Assembly (NCBI GenBank): GCA_001274695.2
Contig: LARU01000004.1
Location: 1,178,001 to 1,242,000 of the forward strand
DNA: 64,000 nt
Direction: 5' to 3'
Source: Azoarcus sp. PA01
GTDB taxonomy: Bacteria > Pseudomonadota > Gammaproteobacteria > Burkholderiales > Rhodocyclaceae
The notes beneath the pieces are model-generated. The model saw only the letters and a program-made list of their open reading frames with translations, made no database searches and had not been told where the DNA came from. This document shows, piece after piece, positions 1 through 7,393 of this stretch. The translations under genes were made by a program, and so were the position numbers. How positions within the stretch are numbered: the first letter of the stretch is position 1; each line of letters starts with the position of its first letter.

Positions 1-488
1 TGCACGCCGGGCTCGAAGCGCGCCTGCGGCAGAAGGACGTTGATCGCGCCGCCGAGCGCGCCGGTGCCGTACAGGACCGAAGCCGGTCCGCGCACGACTT
101 CGATGCGCTCCGCCAGCCCGAGCGACATGAACGACGCGATCGCGCCGGCGGGCTGCGCCGAATTGAGCCGCATGCCGTCGACGAGAAGGACGACGCTTTC
201 CTTCTTCAGGCCGCGGATCACCGGATTCTGCCCCTGCGCACCGTCGCTCGCGACCGCGAGGCCCGGATGGCCGCGCAAGGCTTCGCCGACATTGTCCGCA
301 CCGCGGTCGAGCCACTCCTCGCGCTCGACTGCCGTCACCGACGCCGGCGTTTCGGCATTCGCTGAAGCGTAGCCTTTCGCCGTCACGGTCACGTCGGAGA
401 GCCGCGCCGCTTCGTCGGCGTGGGAAGAAAAGGAAGAAAAAGCGCAGGCGAGCGCGGCGTACAGTACGCCCGGACGGAAAGTCGGCAT
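1..488 (-). CDS. TonB-dependent outer-membrane receptor, N-terminal part (cut by window edge)
   Basis: This is the first 162 codons of a TonB-dependent receptor; the gene continues beyond position 1. The translation starts with a signal-peptide-like stretch (MPTFRPGVLYAALACAFSSF), then a TonB-box-like LSDVTVTAKG, then a plug domain with the family signatures VIRGL, VVLLVDGMRLN and IEVVRGPASVLYGTGALGGAIN. Such receptors import scarce ligands (ferric siderophores, haem, sometimes copper) across the outer membrane using TonB energy. The barrel is missing, so the ligand cannot be assigned. The ATG at 488 has no strong ribosome-binding site. A Fur-box-like sequence about 85-100 bp upstream suggests iron-repressed expression. 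Confidence 0.88.
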   Translation of the reverse strand, partial: MPTFRPGVLYAALACAFSSFSSHADEAARLSDVTVTAKGYASANAETPASVTAVEREEWLDRGADNVGEALRGHPGLAVASDGAQGQNPVIRGLKKESVVLLVDGMRLNSAQPAGAIASFMSLGLAERIEVVRGPASVLYGTGALGGAINVLLPQARFEPGV

Positions 489-570
489 CGAGGAACCCGG
501 TGGGAAACGGTGCTGGCTGGCGTCCTGCTGGCTGACCGTTGGTTGCAAAAAGTTGCAATCACTGTACAGA

Positions 571-589
571 AATGTCAATCATTCTCAAT
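571..589 (-). promoter_or_regulatory. Fur-box-like operator upstream of TonB receptor
   Basis: On the minus strand the sequence reads ATTGAGAATGATTGACATT, close to the Fur consensus built from GATAAT hexamers (for example AATGAGAATGATTATCATT). It lies within the AT-rich patch and about 83-100 bp upstream of the receptor start, where a promoter is expected. Iron-Fur repression of a TonB receptor is the usual arrangement in this family. The call rests on consensus similarity only. Confidence 0.55.
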
Positions 590-700
590 TGATATGTATC
601 AAATACAGCGCTCCCTCTCTAAGCCGCACCCTCTGGCCGCCCCGGCCGTGCGAGGCCGAATTGGAAGCGGAGCCCGCCGCGCCCCGACTGCCGTCGCATG

Positions 701-731
701 TAAGTCTTTCGGTGCGATGGTAAGTCTTTCG
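701..731. repeat. Pair of 11-bp direct repeats, 20 bp apart
   Basis: TAAGTCTTTCG occurs at 701-711 and again at 721-731, each preceded by a similar GCATG/GATGG. The 20-bp period is about two helical turns, so both copies face the same side of the DNA. The pair lies between the receptor and the manganese catalase and could be a regulator-binding site; the regulator is unknown. Confidence 0.5.
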
Positions 732-1034
732 TTTCCCCGCGAAATTCAGCGACGGCGCACACGGCGAACCTTGCGCTGGCCTTTGCCCGAGTTCTGCGCG
801 TTTCGGCCCACGTAGCCGTCGTCTGCACGCATGCGCCCACGCCCCTTCGCGCGCCGCAGCCAGGAATTTGCCGCTGTTTTTCCCGCCATGAGGGCGGTAA
901 CGAGCGCGTCCCGATACACGACTCCTTTCCTGCAGCAACTCCCGAGTAGCGCGCTTCGGGCGCCCCCGCCAGGGAATGCACCTTGCCTGAGCCTGGGCGC
1001 CGGACCTCGGCCCCCAATTTCCAAAGGAACAGGC

Positions 1035-1985
1035 ATGTTTACTCATAACAAACGACTGCAGTACACGGTGCGGGTATCGGAGACCAACTCGGGACTCGCG
1101 AACCTCATGCTCGAACAATTCGGTGGCCCGCAAGGCGAACTCGCCGCAGCGTGCCGCTATTTCACGCAGTATCTCGCCGAAGACGATCCGGGCCGCAAGG
1201 ACATGCTGATCGACATCGCGACCGAGGAGCTGAGCCACCTCGAAGTCATCGGGACGATCGTCGCGATGCTGAACAAAGGCGCGAAAGGACGCCTCTCCGA
1301 AGCCCTGGAGGCCGAGGCGGAGCTCTATAAGAACATCAGCGGCGCCGGAAACGATTCCCACGTGACCCAGTTGCTCTACGGCGGCGGCCCGCCGCTGACC
1401 AATTCGGGCGGCGTGCCGTGGAGCGCCGCCTATATCGACACGATCGGGGATCCGGCCGCGGACCTGCGCTCGAACATCGCCGCTGAAGCCCGCGCAAAGA
1501 TCATCTACGAACGGCTGATCAATTGCACCGACGACCCGGGCGTAAAAGAGGCGCTGGGTTTCCTGATGACGCGTGAAATCTCGCACCAGCGCTCGTTCGA
1601 GAAAGCGCTGTACTCGATGCAGCCGAGCTTCCCGCCGGGCAAGCTGCCCGGAATGAAGGAGTTCGCCAGCGTTTACTACAACATGTCCGATGGCGACGCC
1701 GACGAGCGCGGTCCGTGGAACAGCGAACCCGGATTCGACTACCGCGAAGCCCAGCCGGCGGTGGATGGCGGCTCGGGGATGGCCGAAGTCGGGTTGATGA
1801 AAAGCGAAAAGGCCGCGATCGATCAGCTCGCGGTTCGAACGCGTTCCGACCCGCAGAGCGACCCGTGCACCGGCGCCGAGCTCGGCATGGAGCCGGCGGC
1901 AGGCGGCAGCGGCGACGCGGCAAGGCCTTCGTCCCCTGCTCCGAAGCCGGGTTCATCCGGGCGTGGATCGAAGTCCAAGCCGTGA
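1035..1985 (+). CDS. Manganese (non-haem) catalase
   Basis: This 316-residue protein converts hydrogen peroxide to water and oxygen with a di-manganese centre. The five ligands known from the Lactobacillus enzyme can be placed at matching spacing: E35, E65, H68 (in EELSH), E151 (in AAEARAK) and H184 (in REISH). The C-terminal 60 residues are a low-complexity tail rich in Gly, Ser and Pro. The start is the ATG preceded by AAAGGAACAGGC; longer in-frame extension upstream lacks family resemblance. A ZIP metal transporter follows almost immediately, which fits a supply of metal to this enzyme. It is probably cytoplasmic, as no signal peptide is visible. Confidence 0.93.
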   Translation: MFTHNKRLQYTVRVSETNSGLANLMLEQFGGPQGELAAACRYFTQYLAEDDPGRKDMLIDIATEELSHLEVIGTIVAMLNKGAKGRLSEALEAEAELYKNISGAGNDSHVTQLLYGGGPPLTNSGGVPWSAAYIDTIGDPAADLRSNIAAEARAKIIYERLINCTDDPGVKEALGFLMTREISHQRSFEKALYSMQPSFPPGKLPGMKEFASVYYNMSDGDADERGPWNSEPGFDYREAQPAVDGGSGMAEVGLMKSEKAAIDQLAVRTRSDPQSDPCTGAELGMEPAAGGSGDAARPSSPAPKPGSSGRGSKSKP

Positions 1986-2044
1986 ACACCCCCGGTCCGC
2001 AGCCCGCAGTGCTGGACGTCGCGAAAGCCGGAGTGCCGCTGCGA

Positions 2045-2908
2045 ATGACGCTGCGGCACGGCATCGGGCTGCTGATCGTTCTGGGCGGCGCGTATCTGCT
2101 CGTCGCCGATATTCACGCCCAGCTCGCCGCCCACGACCCGCGCATTGCGGCCGCCCTGATGGGAGGGCTGATGGCCGCCGGCGCGACGGCGCTCGGCACG
2201 CTGCCGGTCATGCTGTCGCAGCAGTTTTCCCAGCGGGCCAATGACGCGATGCTCGGGTTCGGGGCGGGCGTCATGCTCGCCGCCTGCGCGTTTTCGCTCG
2301 TTATCCCGGCGCTGCAGGCGGCGCGCACGCAAGGCGCCGGCGCCCTGGATGCCGGCCTGATGGTGGCGTCGGGCGTCTTGCTGGGTGGACTGCTGCTGCT
2401 CGTCATCGACCGCCTGACGCCTCACGAACATTTCCTCAAGGGCGTCGAAGGGCCGCGTGTGCATGCCCTCAGGCGTGCATGGTTGTTCGTGCTGGCCATT
2501 TCATTGCACAACCTCCCCGAAGGCCTGGCAATCGGCGTCGCCTTTGCCGGGCCCGATGCGCTCGCTGCGCAGGCGCTCGCGACCGGCATTTCGATCCAGG
2601 ACGTGCCGGAAGGCCTCGTCGTCGCGCTTGCGCTGCGCAGAGTGGGCTGCACGCGCGCTTTCTCCGCGATGCTCGGCATCGCCTCCGGCCTCGTCGAGCC
2701 GCTTTTCGCCGTGCTCGGCGCAGCGGTCGTCGGAGTGTCGGCCGAGTTGCTGCCGTGGGGCCTCGCCGCCGCCGCCGGCGCGATGCTGTTCGTGATCAGC
2801 CACGAGATCATCCCGGAATCGCACCGCCAAGGCCACGAGGCTTTCGCCACCACCGGGCTCATGCTGGGTTTCGTGCTGATGATGGTGCTGGATACGTCGC
2901 TGGGGTGA
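2045..2908 (+). CDS. ZIP-family divalent metal transporter
   Basis: This 288-codon integral membrane protein resembles ZIP (Zrt/Irt-like) transporters. The two signature metal-binding helices are visible as HNLPEG (155-160) and QDVPEG (185-190), and a third motif HEIIPESH lies at 253-260; about eight hydrophobic segments are present. ZIP proteins move zinc, iron or manganese into the cytoplasm. The ATG used here has GGAG 11 bases upstream. An alternative GTG at 1982 would overlap the catalase stop (GTGA) and add 21 residues. The position directly behind a manganese catalase suggests manganese or a related metal as substrate, which is inference. Confidence 0.85.
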   Translation: MTLRHGIGLLIVLGGAYLLVADIHAQLAAHDPRIAAALMGGLMAAGATALGTLPVMLSQQFSQRANDAMLGFGAGVMLAACAFSLVIPALQAARTQGAGALDAGLMVASGVLLGGLLLLVIDRLTPHEHFLKGVEGPRVHALRRAWLFVLAISLHNLPEGLAIGVAFAGPDALAAQALATGISIQDVPEGLVVALALRRVGCTRAFSAMLGIASGLVEPLFAVLGAAVVGVSAELLPWGLAAAAGAMLFVISHEIIPESHRQGHEAFATTGLMLGFVLMMVLDTSLG

Positions 2909-3769
2909 GGGAGCAAGGAACTGCGCCAGGTCGTGCGCGACGCCGAACTCGGCCGCCGCCAGGTCGACAAGCTCGTGCGCGTGCACGGTCACGACGGCCG
3001 CGAGGACTGGGTCTATATCCAGGTCGAAATCCAGGGCCGCCGCGACAGCGGGTTCGAAAAGCGCATGTTCGTCTACAACTACCGCATCTTCGACCGCTAC
3101 GACCGCCCGGTCGCGAGCCTCGCCGTGCTCGCTGACGACGACCTGAACTGGCGTCCGGCGCACTACGGCTTCGAACTTTTCGGCTGCCGTCACGCGCTCG
3201 ACTTCCCGGTCGCCAAGCTCACGGATTTCGATTCCCGCACCGAAGCACTCCTCGCCGACCCGAACCCTTTCGCCCTCGTCACCGCCGCCCACCTCTACAC
3301 GGGCCGCACGCGCCACGACCCGGAAAACCGCTTACAGGCCAAGGGTGGCCTCGTCCGGCTGCTCTACGAGCGCGACTGGGACCAGCAGCGCATCCTCGAA
3401 TTCTTCGCCGTGCTCGACTGGATGATGCGTCTGCCCAAAGAGCTCGAAACCAAACTGTGGCACGATATCGAAACCCTTGAAGGAGAACGCAAAGTGAAAT
3501 ACGTCACCAGCGTCGAACGCCTCGCCATTGAACGGGGCAAGCAGGAAGGTCTGGAGCAAGGGCGCCAAATGGGGCGCCAGGAAGGCCGTGAGGAAGGCCG
3601 TGCCGAGGGCGGAAGCGCGCTGCTCGGTCGCCAGCTCGCGCGCCGCTTCGGGCCGCTGCCCAAACCCGTCACCGAACGCCTTGCCCGTGCCACGACCGGG
3701 CAACTCGAAGTGTGGGCCGAGCGCGTGCTCGATGCGCGCACGCTCGACGATGTCTTCGTGGAGAACTGA
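2909..3769 (+). pseudogene. 5'-truncated Rpn-family nuclease / putative transposase
   Basis: The frame encodes most of an Rpn-like PD-(D/E)XK protein but lacks the N-terminal part that normally leads into KELRQVVRDAELGRR. The putative active-site residues Asp of VDKLV and the ExQ of VEIQ are present. A Gly/Glu/Arg/Gln-rich linker and a DUF4351-like C-terminus (RQLARRFGPLP...LDDVF) follow. The homologous sequence begins three codons after the ZIP stop and in the same frame, so the deletion breakpoint lies there. Translation could only start at an internal GTG (2933) with no evident ribosome-binding site. It is probably non-functional, although a shortened protein of 278 residues is possible. 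Confidence 0.75.
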
Positions 3770-3820
3770 TTTCCGCGGGTAGAAGACGCATCCGGCAAAT
3801 TTTTCCGGCGAACGTTGTTG

Positions 3821-4120
3821 TCAAAAGCCCTGAAACAGCAGATCGAGCGCGTTCGTGACGTCGTCGCGCCGGCTCTCCAGGCTCCCTACGGCGTTCTTGA
3901 GCATTTGCGCGGGCACCGCCGCAAGAAACTGCGTGACCATCACGACGGCCTTCCCTTCCACCTCGAACACCGGATTGAGCGTTTTCGCGGCCACGGGTGC
4001 GACGTCCAGCGGCAGCAACGGGACCACGACCCGCGTGTTCAGGTGGTCGAGCAGATCGGCCTGGACATCGAGCAGGTAACCGAGGCCGTCCGGATTCCTG
4101 AAAACGGCGAACCGCGGCAT
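3821..4120 (-). CDS. ccdB: CcdB-like toxin
   Basis: This 99-residue protein starts MPRFAVFRNP and matches the CcdB family in length and pattern (small beta-barrel, LLDVQADLLDHLNTRVVVPLLP, then FEVEGKAVVMVTQFLAAVP and a hydrophobic tail ending ALDLLFQGF). CcdB toxins poison DNA gyrase by binding GyrA. The ATG overlaps the stop of the upstream antitoxin gene (ATGA), showing translational coupling. An upstream in-frame start would run through the antitoxin gene and is not used here. It is probably a chromosomal toxin-antitoxin module next to a broken mobile-type gene. Confidence 0.85.
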   Translation of the reverse strand: MPRFAVFRNPDGLGYLLDVQADLLDHLNTRVVVPLLPLDVAPVAAKTLNPVFEVEGKAVVMVTQFLAAVPAQMLKNAVGSLESRRDDVTNALDLLFQGF

Positions 4121-4365
4121 CAGAAGTCCCGGTAACGGGCGAGCGGCAGACCGTTCACGTCGACATACGCGTTGGAACTCTCCAGCGCCGCCCGATTCTC
4201 GGCCAACCACAGCTCCGCCCGTCGTTTTGCGACGGCCCGGGCCACTCCGGCTTCCGCCGCTTGCGAAATGTTGATGTTCAACGACTTCGCTTCGGCCAGC
4301 AGCGACTCACCGAGCGTCACGTTGGTGGCCTTGCGTGCCGTTCCCTTCGTTGCGATCGTTCTCAT
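4120..4365 (-). CDS. ccdA: CcdA-like antitoxin
   Basis: This 81-residue protein resembles CcdA: an N-terminal ribbon-helix-helix-type DNA-binding part (ATNVTLGESLLAEAKSLNINISQAAEAGV) and a C-terminal toxin-binding tail (WLAENRAALESSNAYVDVNGLPLARYRDF). It neutralises the CcdB toxin encoded directly downstream with a 1-bp ATGA junction and, by family behaviour, represses its own promoter as a complex. A good ribosome-binding site (AAGGAAAGGG) precedes the ATG. A small inverted repeat upstream may be the operator. Confidence 0.87.
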   Translation of the reverse strand: MRTIATKGTARKATNVTLGESLLAEAKSLNINISQAAEAGVARAVAKRRAELWLAENRAALESSNAYVDVNGLPLARYRDF

Positions 4366-4385
4366 GGCCCTTTCCTTGACGAGAG

Positions 4386-4407
4386 ATGTACGAATGTTGG
4401 CTTACAT
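4386..4407 (-). promoter_or_regulatory. Possible ccdAB operator (inverted repeat)
   Basis: ATGTA and TACAT form a 5-bp inverted repeat around a 12-bp centre, about 20-40 bp upstream of the ccdA start, and a CATGCGCATG palindrome abuts it (4405-4414). CcdA complexes bind palindromic sites at their promoter, so this is a candidate operator. The arms are short and the call is tentative. Confidence 0.35.
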
Positions 4408-4557
4408 GCGCATGAATCGCAACATCGTCGGCTCACGAAGAGATGCGGATGAGACGGACGGAGTTGCTGCGGAAAGCCGGGACGCGCGAACGCTTTAAGA
4501 TCTGTTCGGCTTTTCGCCTTCCAGCTTCCCCCGTTCAGGACGGGTCGCCAAATCCCC

Positions 4558-4584
4558 TAAAGTTCCATCGCAGACCTCCGTTAA
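4558..4584 (+). promoter_or_regulatory. Sigma28 (FliA) promoter of fliC
   Basis: TAAAGTTC, an 11-bp spacer and TCCGTTAA match the flagellar sigma28 consensus TAAAGTTT-N11-GCCGATAA at 7 of 8 and 6 of 8 positions with the correct spacing. It lies about 90 bp before the flagellin start, as expected for a late class flagellar gene. Confidence 0.75.
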
Positions 4585-4674
4585 TGGCTTCAACGGCACA
4601 CGAATCGCCCCGACCAAGATGCAATCAGGGCACGACGCCGGGATAACCGAAGCCCTCTTCTTAGGAGTCTCATC

Positions 4675-6870
4675 ATGGCCCAGATGATCAACACCAACCT
4701 TGCGTCGTTGAACTCGCAGAACAACCTGACCAAGTCGCAGGCGTCGCTGACCACGTCGCTGCAGCGCCTGTCTTCCGGCTTGCGCATCAACAGCGCCAAG
4801 GACGACGCGGCGGGGCTGGCGATTTCCGAGCGGATGAGTTCGCAGATCAGCGGCCTCAACCAGGCGACGCGCAACTCCAACGACGGCATCTCGATGGCGC
4901 AGACGGTCGAAGGCGCGCTCAGCTCGATCTCCGACAGCCTGCAGCGCATCCGCGAGTTGGCCGTGCAGTCGGCCAACGGCAGCAACACCGATATCGACCG
5001 TGCGTCGATGCAGGAAGAAACCGACCAGCTGCTGGCCGAAATCGACCGCGTCGCGACGCAGACCAAGTTCAACGGCCGTGCCCTGCTCGACGGCTCGCTG
5101 ACCAACCAGCAGTTCCAGATTGGCGCCAACGTCGGCGAGACGGTTTCCTTCTCGGTCGGCAGCGCGCGCACCAGCAAGCTCGGCAGCAGCGACGCGGCGG
5201 CGATCACCACTGCGCAGAACGCGGGCACGGCCGCGCTGAAGGAAGGTGCATTCTCGTTGAACGGCGTCATGATCGGTCCGTCGCTCGCGTCGGCCGACAC
5301 GGCCTCGACCGCAAACGCCTCGGGCAGTTCGATCGCGAAGGCGGCCGCGGTGAATGCGAAGTCGGCCCAGACCGGGGTCACGGCGACCGTCAATGCGACG
5401 GAAGTGGCCGGCAGTGCGATGACCGGGGCCGTTTCCGGCGGCACGATTACGCTCAACGGCGTGGATATTGCCGTTAGCACGACCGCCGATACCGCCGCCA
5501 CTCGCGCCTCGGTTATCTCGGCAATCAACGCCTCGTCGCAGCAAACCGGCGTGACCGCCATCGATAGCGGATCGGACAACGGCGGCGTCAAATTGGTCGC
5601 CGCCGATGGCCGCAACATCGAATTGACCTTCACCGATGACGCAGTTGCAGGTGGCGGTGTTCTGTCCGGAGCAACGACCGGTCTGGCTAGTACTGCTTCG
5701 ACAGCTAATGGAGTTGCAGACACCTACTCCGGCTCCATCACCCTCAACTCCGATAAGGCGATCACGATCACCTCTAACATGACCGGCGCGGCCGGCACGG
5801 GCGGGATCAAAGATGCGGGCTTGGCAGTCGGTACCTACAGCGCGCAAACCGCATATGCCTCGACGACAGCGACAACCGCGGGTTCCCTGACAACGATCGC
5901 GGCCGGCGACTTCAAGATCAACGGCGCGCTGATCGGTGCGTCGACCGCGTCCTCGGACACGGCGTCGTATTCCTATACGTCGGCCGTCACAAGCGCCGAC
6001 TCGAGAGCCAGCAGCGGCATCGCCAAGGCCGCCGCGATCAATGCGCTGTCGGAGCAAACTGGGGTGACGGCCACGGTTAACGCGACCGATGTACAAGGCG
6101 CATCAATGGCTGGCGGCTCTACCGACGGACACAGTGGTTCGCTGGTCATCAATGGCGTCACCACTTCGGCGATCACGGTGACGGATGATGAAGCTGCAAA
6201 CCGTAAAGCCGTGGTCGATGCGATCAACGCGATCAGCGGACAAACGGGCGTCGTTGCTACCGATACGAACGACGATGCCAAAGGGGTCACTCTAACCGCC
6301 GCGGACGGACGCAACATCACCGCCGTGCAGGCTACCGGTGGCGACTTGAATGCAGCCGATACCGGTCTTGGCTTCACCATGACTGCCGCCGCTGCCGCTA
6401 CCCCAACCGCCGCGGAACTCGATGCGCGCACCTATACCAGCACCGTCACGCTGTCCTCGACCAAGGCCTTCACGGTCGAAACCGGGACGACCACCGCCGG
6501 CACGACCGCGCTCAACCTGAAAGCCGGCACCTACGGCGCTGGCCGCAGCGGCGACTCGCTCGACAAGCTTGACATCTCCACCGTCGACGGCGCGAACAAG
6601 GCGCTGACGTCGATCGACAACGCGCTGAAGTCGGTGAACTCGGCGCGCTCGAGCATGGGTGCGGTGCAAAACCGCTTCTCGGCCGTCGTGTCGAACCTGC
6701 AGACGACTTCCGAAAACCTGACCGCTTCGCGCAGCCGCATCCGCGACGCGGACTTTGCGACGGAAACCGCGAACCTGACGCGCGGCCAGATCCTGCAACA
6801 GGCCGGCACCGCGATGCTGGCGCAGGCGAACGGCTTGCCAAACGGCGTGCTGTCGCTGCTGCGTGGTTAA
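4675..6870 (+). CDS. fliC: Flagellin (filament protein)
   Basis: This 731-residue protein polymerises into the flagellar filament after export. The N-terminal D0/D1 region (MAQMINTNLASLNSQNNL to about residue 170) and the C-terminal D1/D0 region (from about 640, ending QANGLPNGVLSLLRG) are typical. The centre is much longer than in a 270-500-residue flagellin and contains two similar modules, about 190-405 and 410-620, each with flagellin-IN-like segments (IAKAAAxNAxSxQTGVTATVNAT; TxADGRNI). Parts of the centre, for example 5640-5900, use more A/T-ending codons than the flanks. It has a sigma28 promoter, an AGGAG site and a strong terminator, so it is probably a single-gene transcript. Confidence 0.96.
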   Translation: MAQMINTNLASLNSQNNLTKSQASLTTSLQRLSSGLRINSAKDDAAGLAISERMSSQISGLNQATRNSNDGISMAQTVEGALSSISDSLQRIRELAVQSANGSNTDIDRASMQEETDQLLAEIDRVATQTKFNGRALLDGSLTNQQFQIGANVGETVSFSVGSARTSKLGSSDAAAITTAQNAGTAALKEGAFSLNGVMIGPSLASADTASTANASGSSIAKAAAVNAKSAQTGVTATVNATEVAGSAMTGAVSGGTITLNGVDIAVSTTADTAATRASVISAINASSQQTGVTAIDSGSDNGGVKLVAADGRNIELTFTDDAVAGGGVLSGATTGLASTASTANGVADTYSGSITLNSDKAITITSNMTGAAGTGGIKDAGLAVGTYSAQTAYASTTATTAGSLTTIAAGDFKINGALIGASTASSDTASYSYTSAVTSADSRASSGIAKAAAINALSEQTGVTATVNATDVQGASMAGGSTDGHSGSLVINGVTTSAITVTDDEAANRKAVVDAINAISGQTGVVATDTNDDAKGVTLTAADGRNITAVQATGGDLNAADTGLGFTMTAAAAATPTAAELDARTYTSTVTLSSTKAFTVETGTTTAGTTALNLKAGTYGAGRSGDSLDKLDISTVDGANKALTSIDNALKSVNSARSSMGAVQNRFSAVVSNLQTTSENLTASRSRIRDADFATETANLTRGQILQQAGTAMLAQANGLPNGVLSLLRG
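5242..6540 (+). repeat. Tandem duplication of an approximately 220-residue module inside flagellin
   Basis: Two diverged copies begin at residues 190 (EGAFSLNGVMIG) and 410 (AGDFKINGALIG), offset by 220 residues. Shared landmarks in order are SxDTAS, a stretch ending QTGVTATVNATxVxGxxM, NGVxxxxxTxxD, AINAxSxQTGVxAxD, ADGRNI and xVTLSSxKA/SITLNSDKA. The copies are clearly related but well diverged, so the duplication is not recent. Confidence 0.8.
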
Positions 6871-6896
6871 TTCCAGGTGAAATAAGCTGAAGTTCC

Positions 6897-6928
6897 GGCG
6901 CGGTGCGATCCAGCACCGCGCCTTTTTC
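6897..6928 (+). terminator. Rho-independent terminator of fliC
   Basis: A perfect 10-bp stem GGCGCGGTGC / GCACCGCGCC with a 6-base loop is followed by TTTTT, 26 bp after the flagellin stop. It ends the flagellin transcript before flaG, which starts 17 bp later. Confidence 0.92.
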
Positions 6929-6944
6929 ACACATGGAGTCTGTC

Positions 6945-7322
6945 ATGGCAGTAGAGCCGATCGGCGCCGCGGCGAGCGGCGCGACAGCGGTGAACGCGCG
7001 CCCCGCCGCGCCCGTCACCCCCGCCGCACCCGTCGTGGAATCCCAGGCCACGCTCCTCACCGGCATCAAGGCGGTCCAGCCCGCCGAACCCGTCCCCGCG
7101 ATCGACGACGTGCGCGACGCCGTCCGGAAAATCGAAGACGTCGTCTCGCCGGCGGCGCAGGACTTGCGCTTTTCGATCGATGACGAGACCGGCATCACCG
7201 TCGTGAAGCTCATCGATACCGAAACCCAGACCGTACTGCGCCAGATACCGACCGAGGAAGTGATGGAAATCTCGAAGGCGCTGGACAAGCTGCAAGGCCT
7301 GCTGGTCAGGAACAAGGTCTGA
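6945..7322 (+). CDS. flaG: FlaG family protein
   Basis: This 125-residue protein matches FlaG: a Pro/Ala-rich N-terminal half, then the conserved domain LRFSIDDETGITVVKLIDTE and QIPTEEVMEISKALDKLQGLLV. FlaG proteins are found between flagellin and cap genes and affect filament length; the mechanism is poorly known. Of two in-frame ATGs (6933 and 6945) the second is chosen because GGAG lies 7 bases before it. It follows the fliC terminator closely and so probably has its own promoter or depends on readthrough. Confidence 0.87.
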   Translation: MAVEPIGAAASGATAVNARPAAPVTPAAPVVESQATLLTGIKAVQPAEPVPAIDDVRDAVRKIEDVVSPAAQDLRFSIDDETGITVVKLIDTETQTVLRQIPTEEVMEISKALDKLQGLLVRNKV

Positions 7323-7393
7323 TATCGGGAGTCGAGCCGGCTCGCAACGGATTCGCCTTCATCGTCCTGCCGCAGCAAACCTGGAGTTAGCGC

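Larger units (their letters stand above)
489..1034. other. Divergent intergenic region between receptor and manganese catalase
   Basis: No convincing gene is seen in this 546 bp. It separates two divergently transcribed genes. The part at about 545-605 is clearly richer in A and T than its surroundings and carries the Fur-like box. An 11-bp direct repeat lies at 701-731. The remainder, about 740-1030, is GC-rich leader sequence; open frames across it lack family resemblance and a good start site. An AAAGGAA ribosome-binding site lies at its right end, just before the catalase ATG. Confidence 0.6.
4366..4674. other. Intergenic region between ccdA and fliC
   Basis: No gene is seen in this 309-bp gap. 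It holds the divergent promoter and operator of ccdAB at its left end and the sigma28-type promoter of the flagellin gene at its right end, followed by an about 90-base leader and an AGGAG ribosome-binding site. The middle (about 4420-4550) shows nothing I can assign. Confidence 0.6.

Noticed and set aside
4495..6096. Long open frame of 533 codons on the minus strand opposite fliC
   Set aside because: It is Arg/Gly/Val-rich shadow coding of the flagellin repeat region, with no family signature and no start site; fliC on the plus strand is certain.
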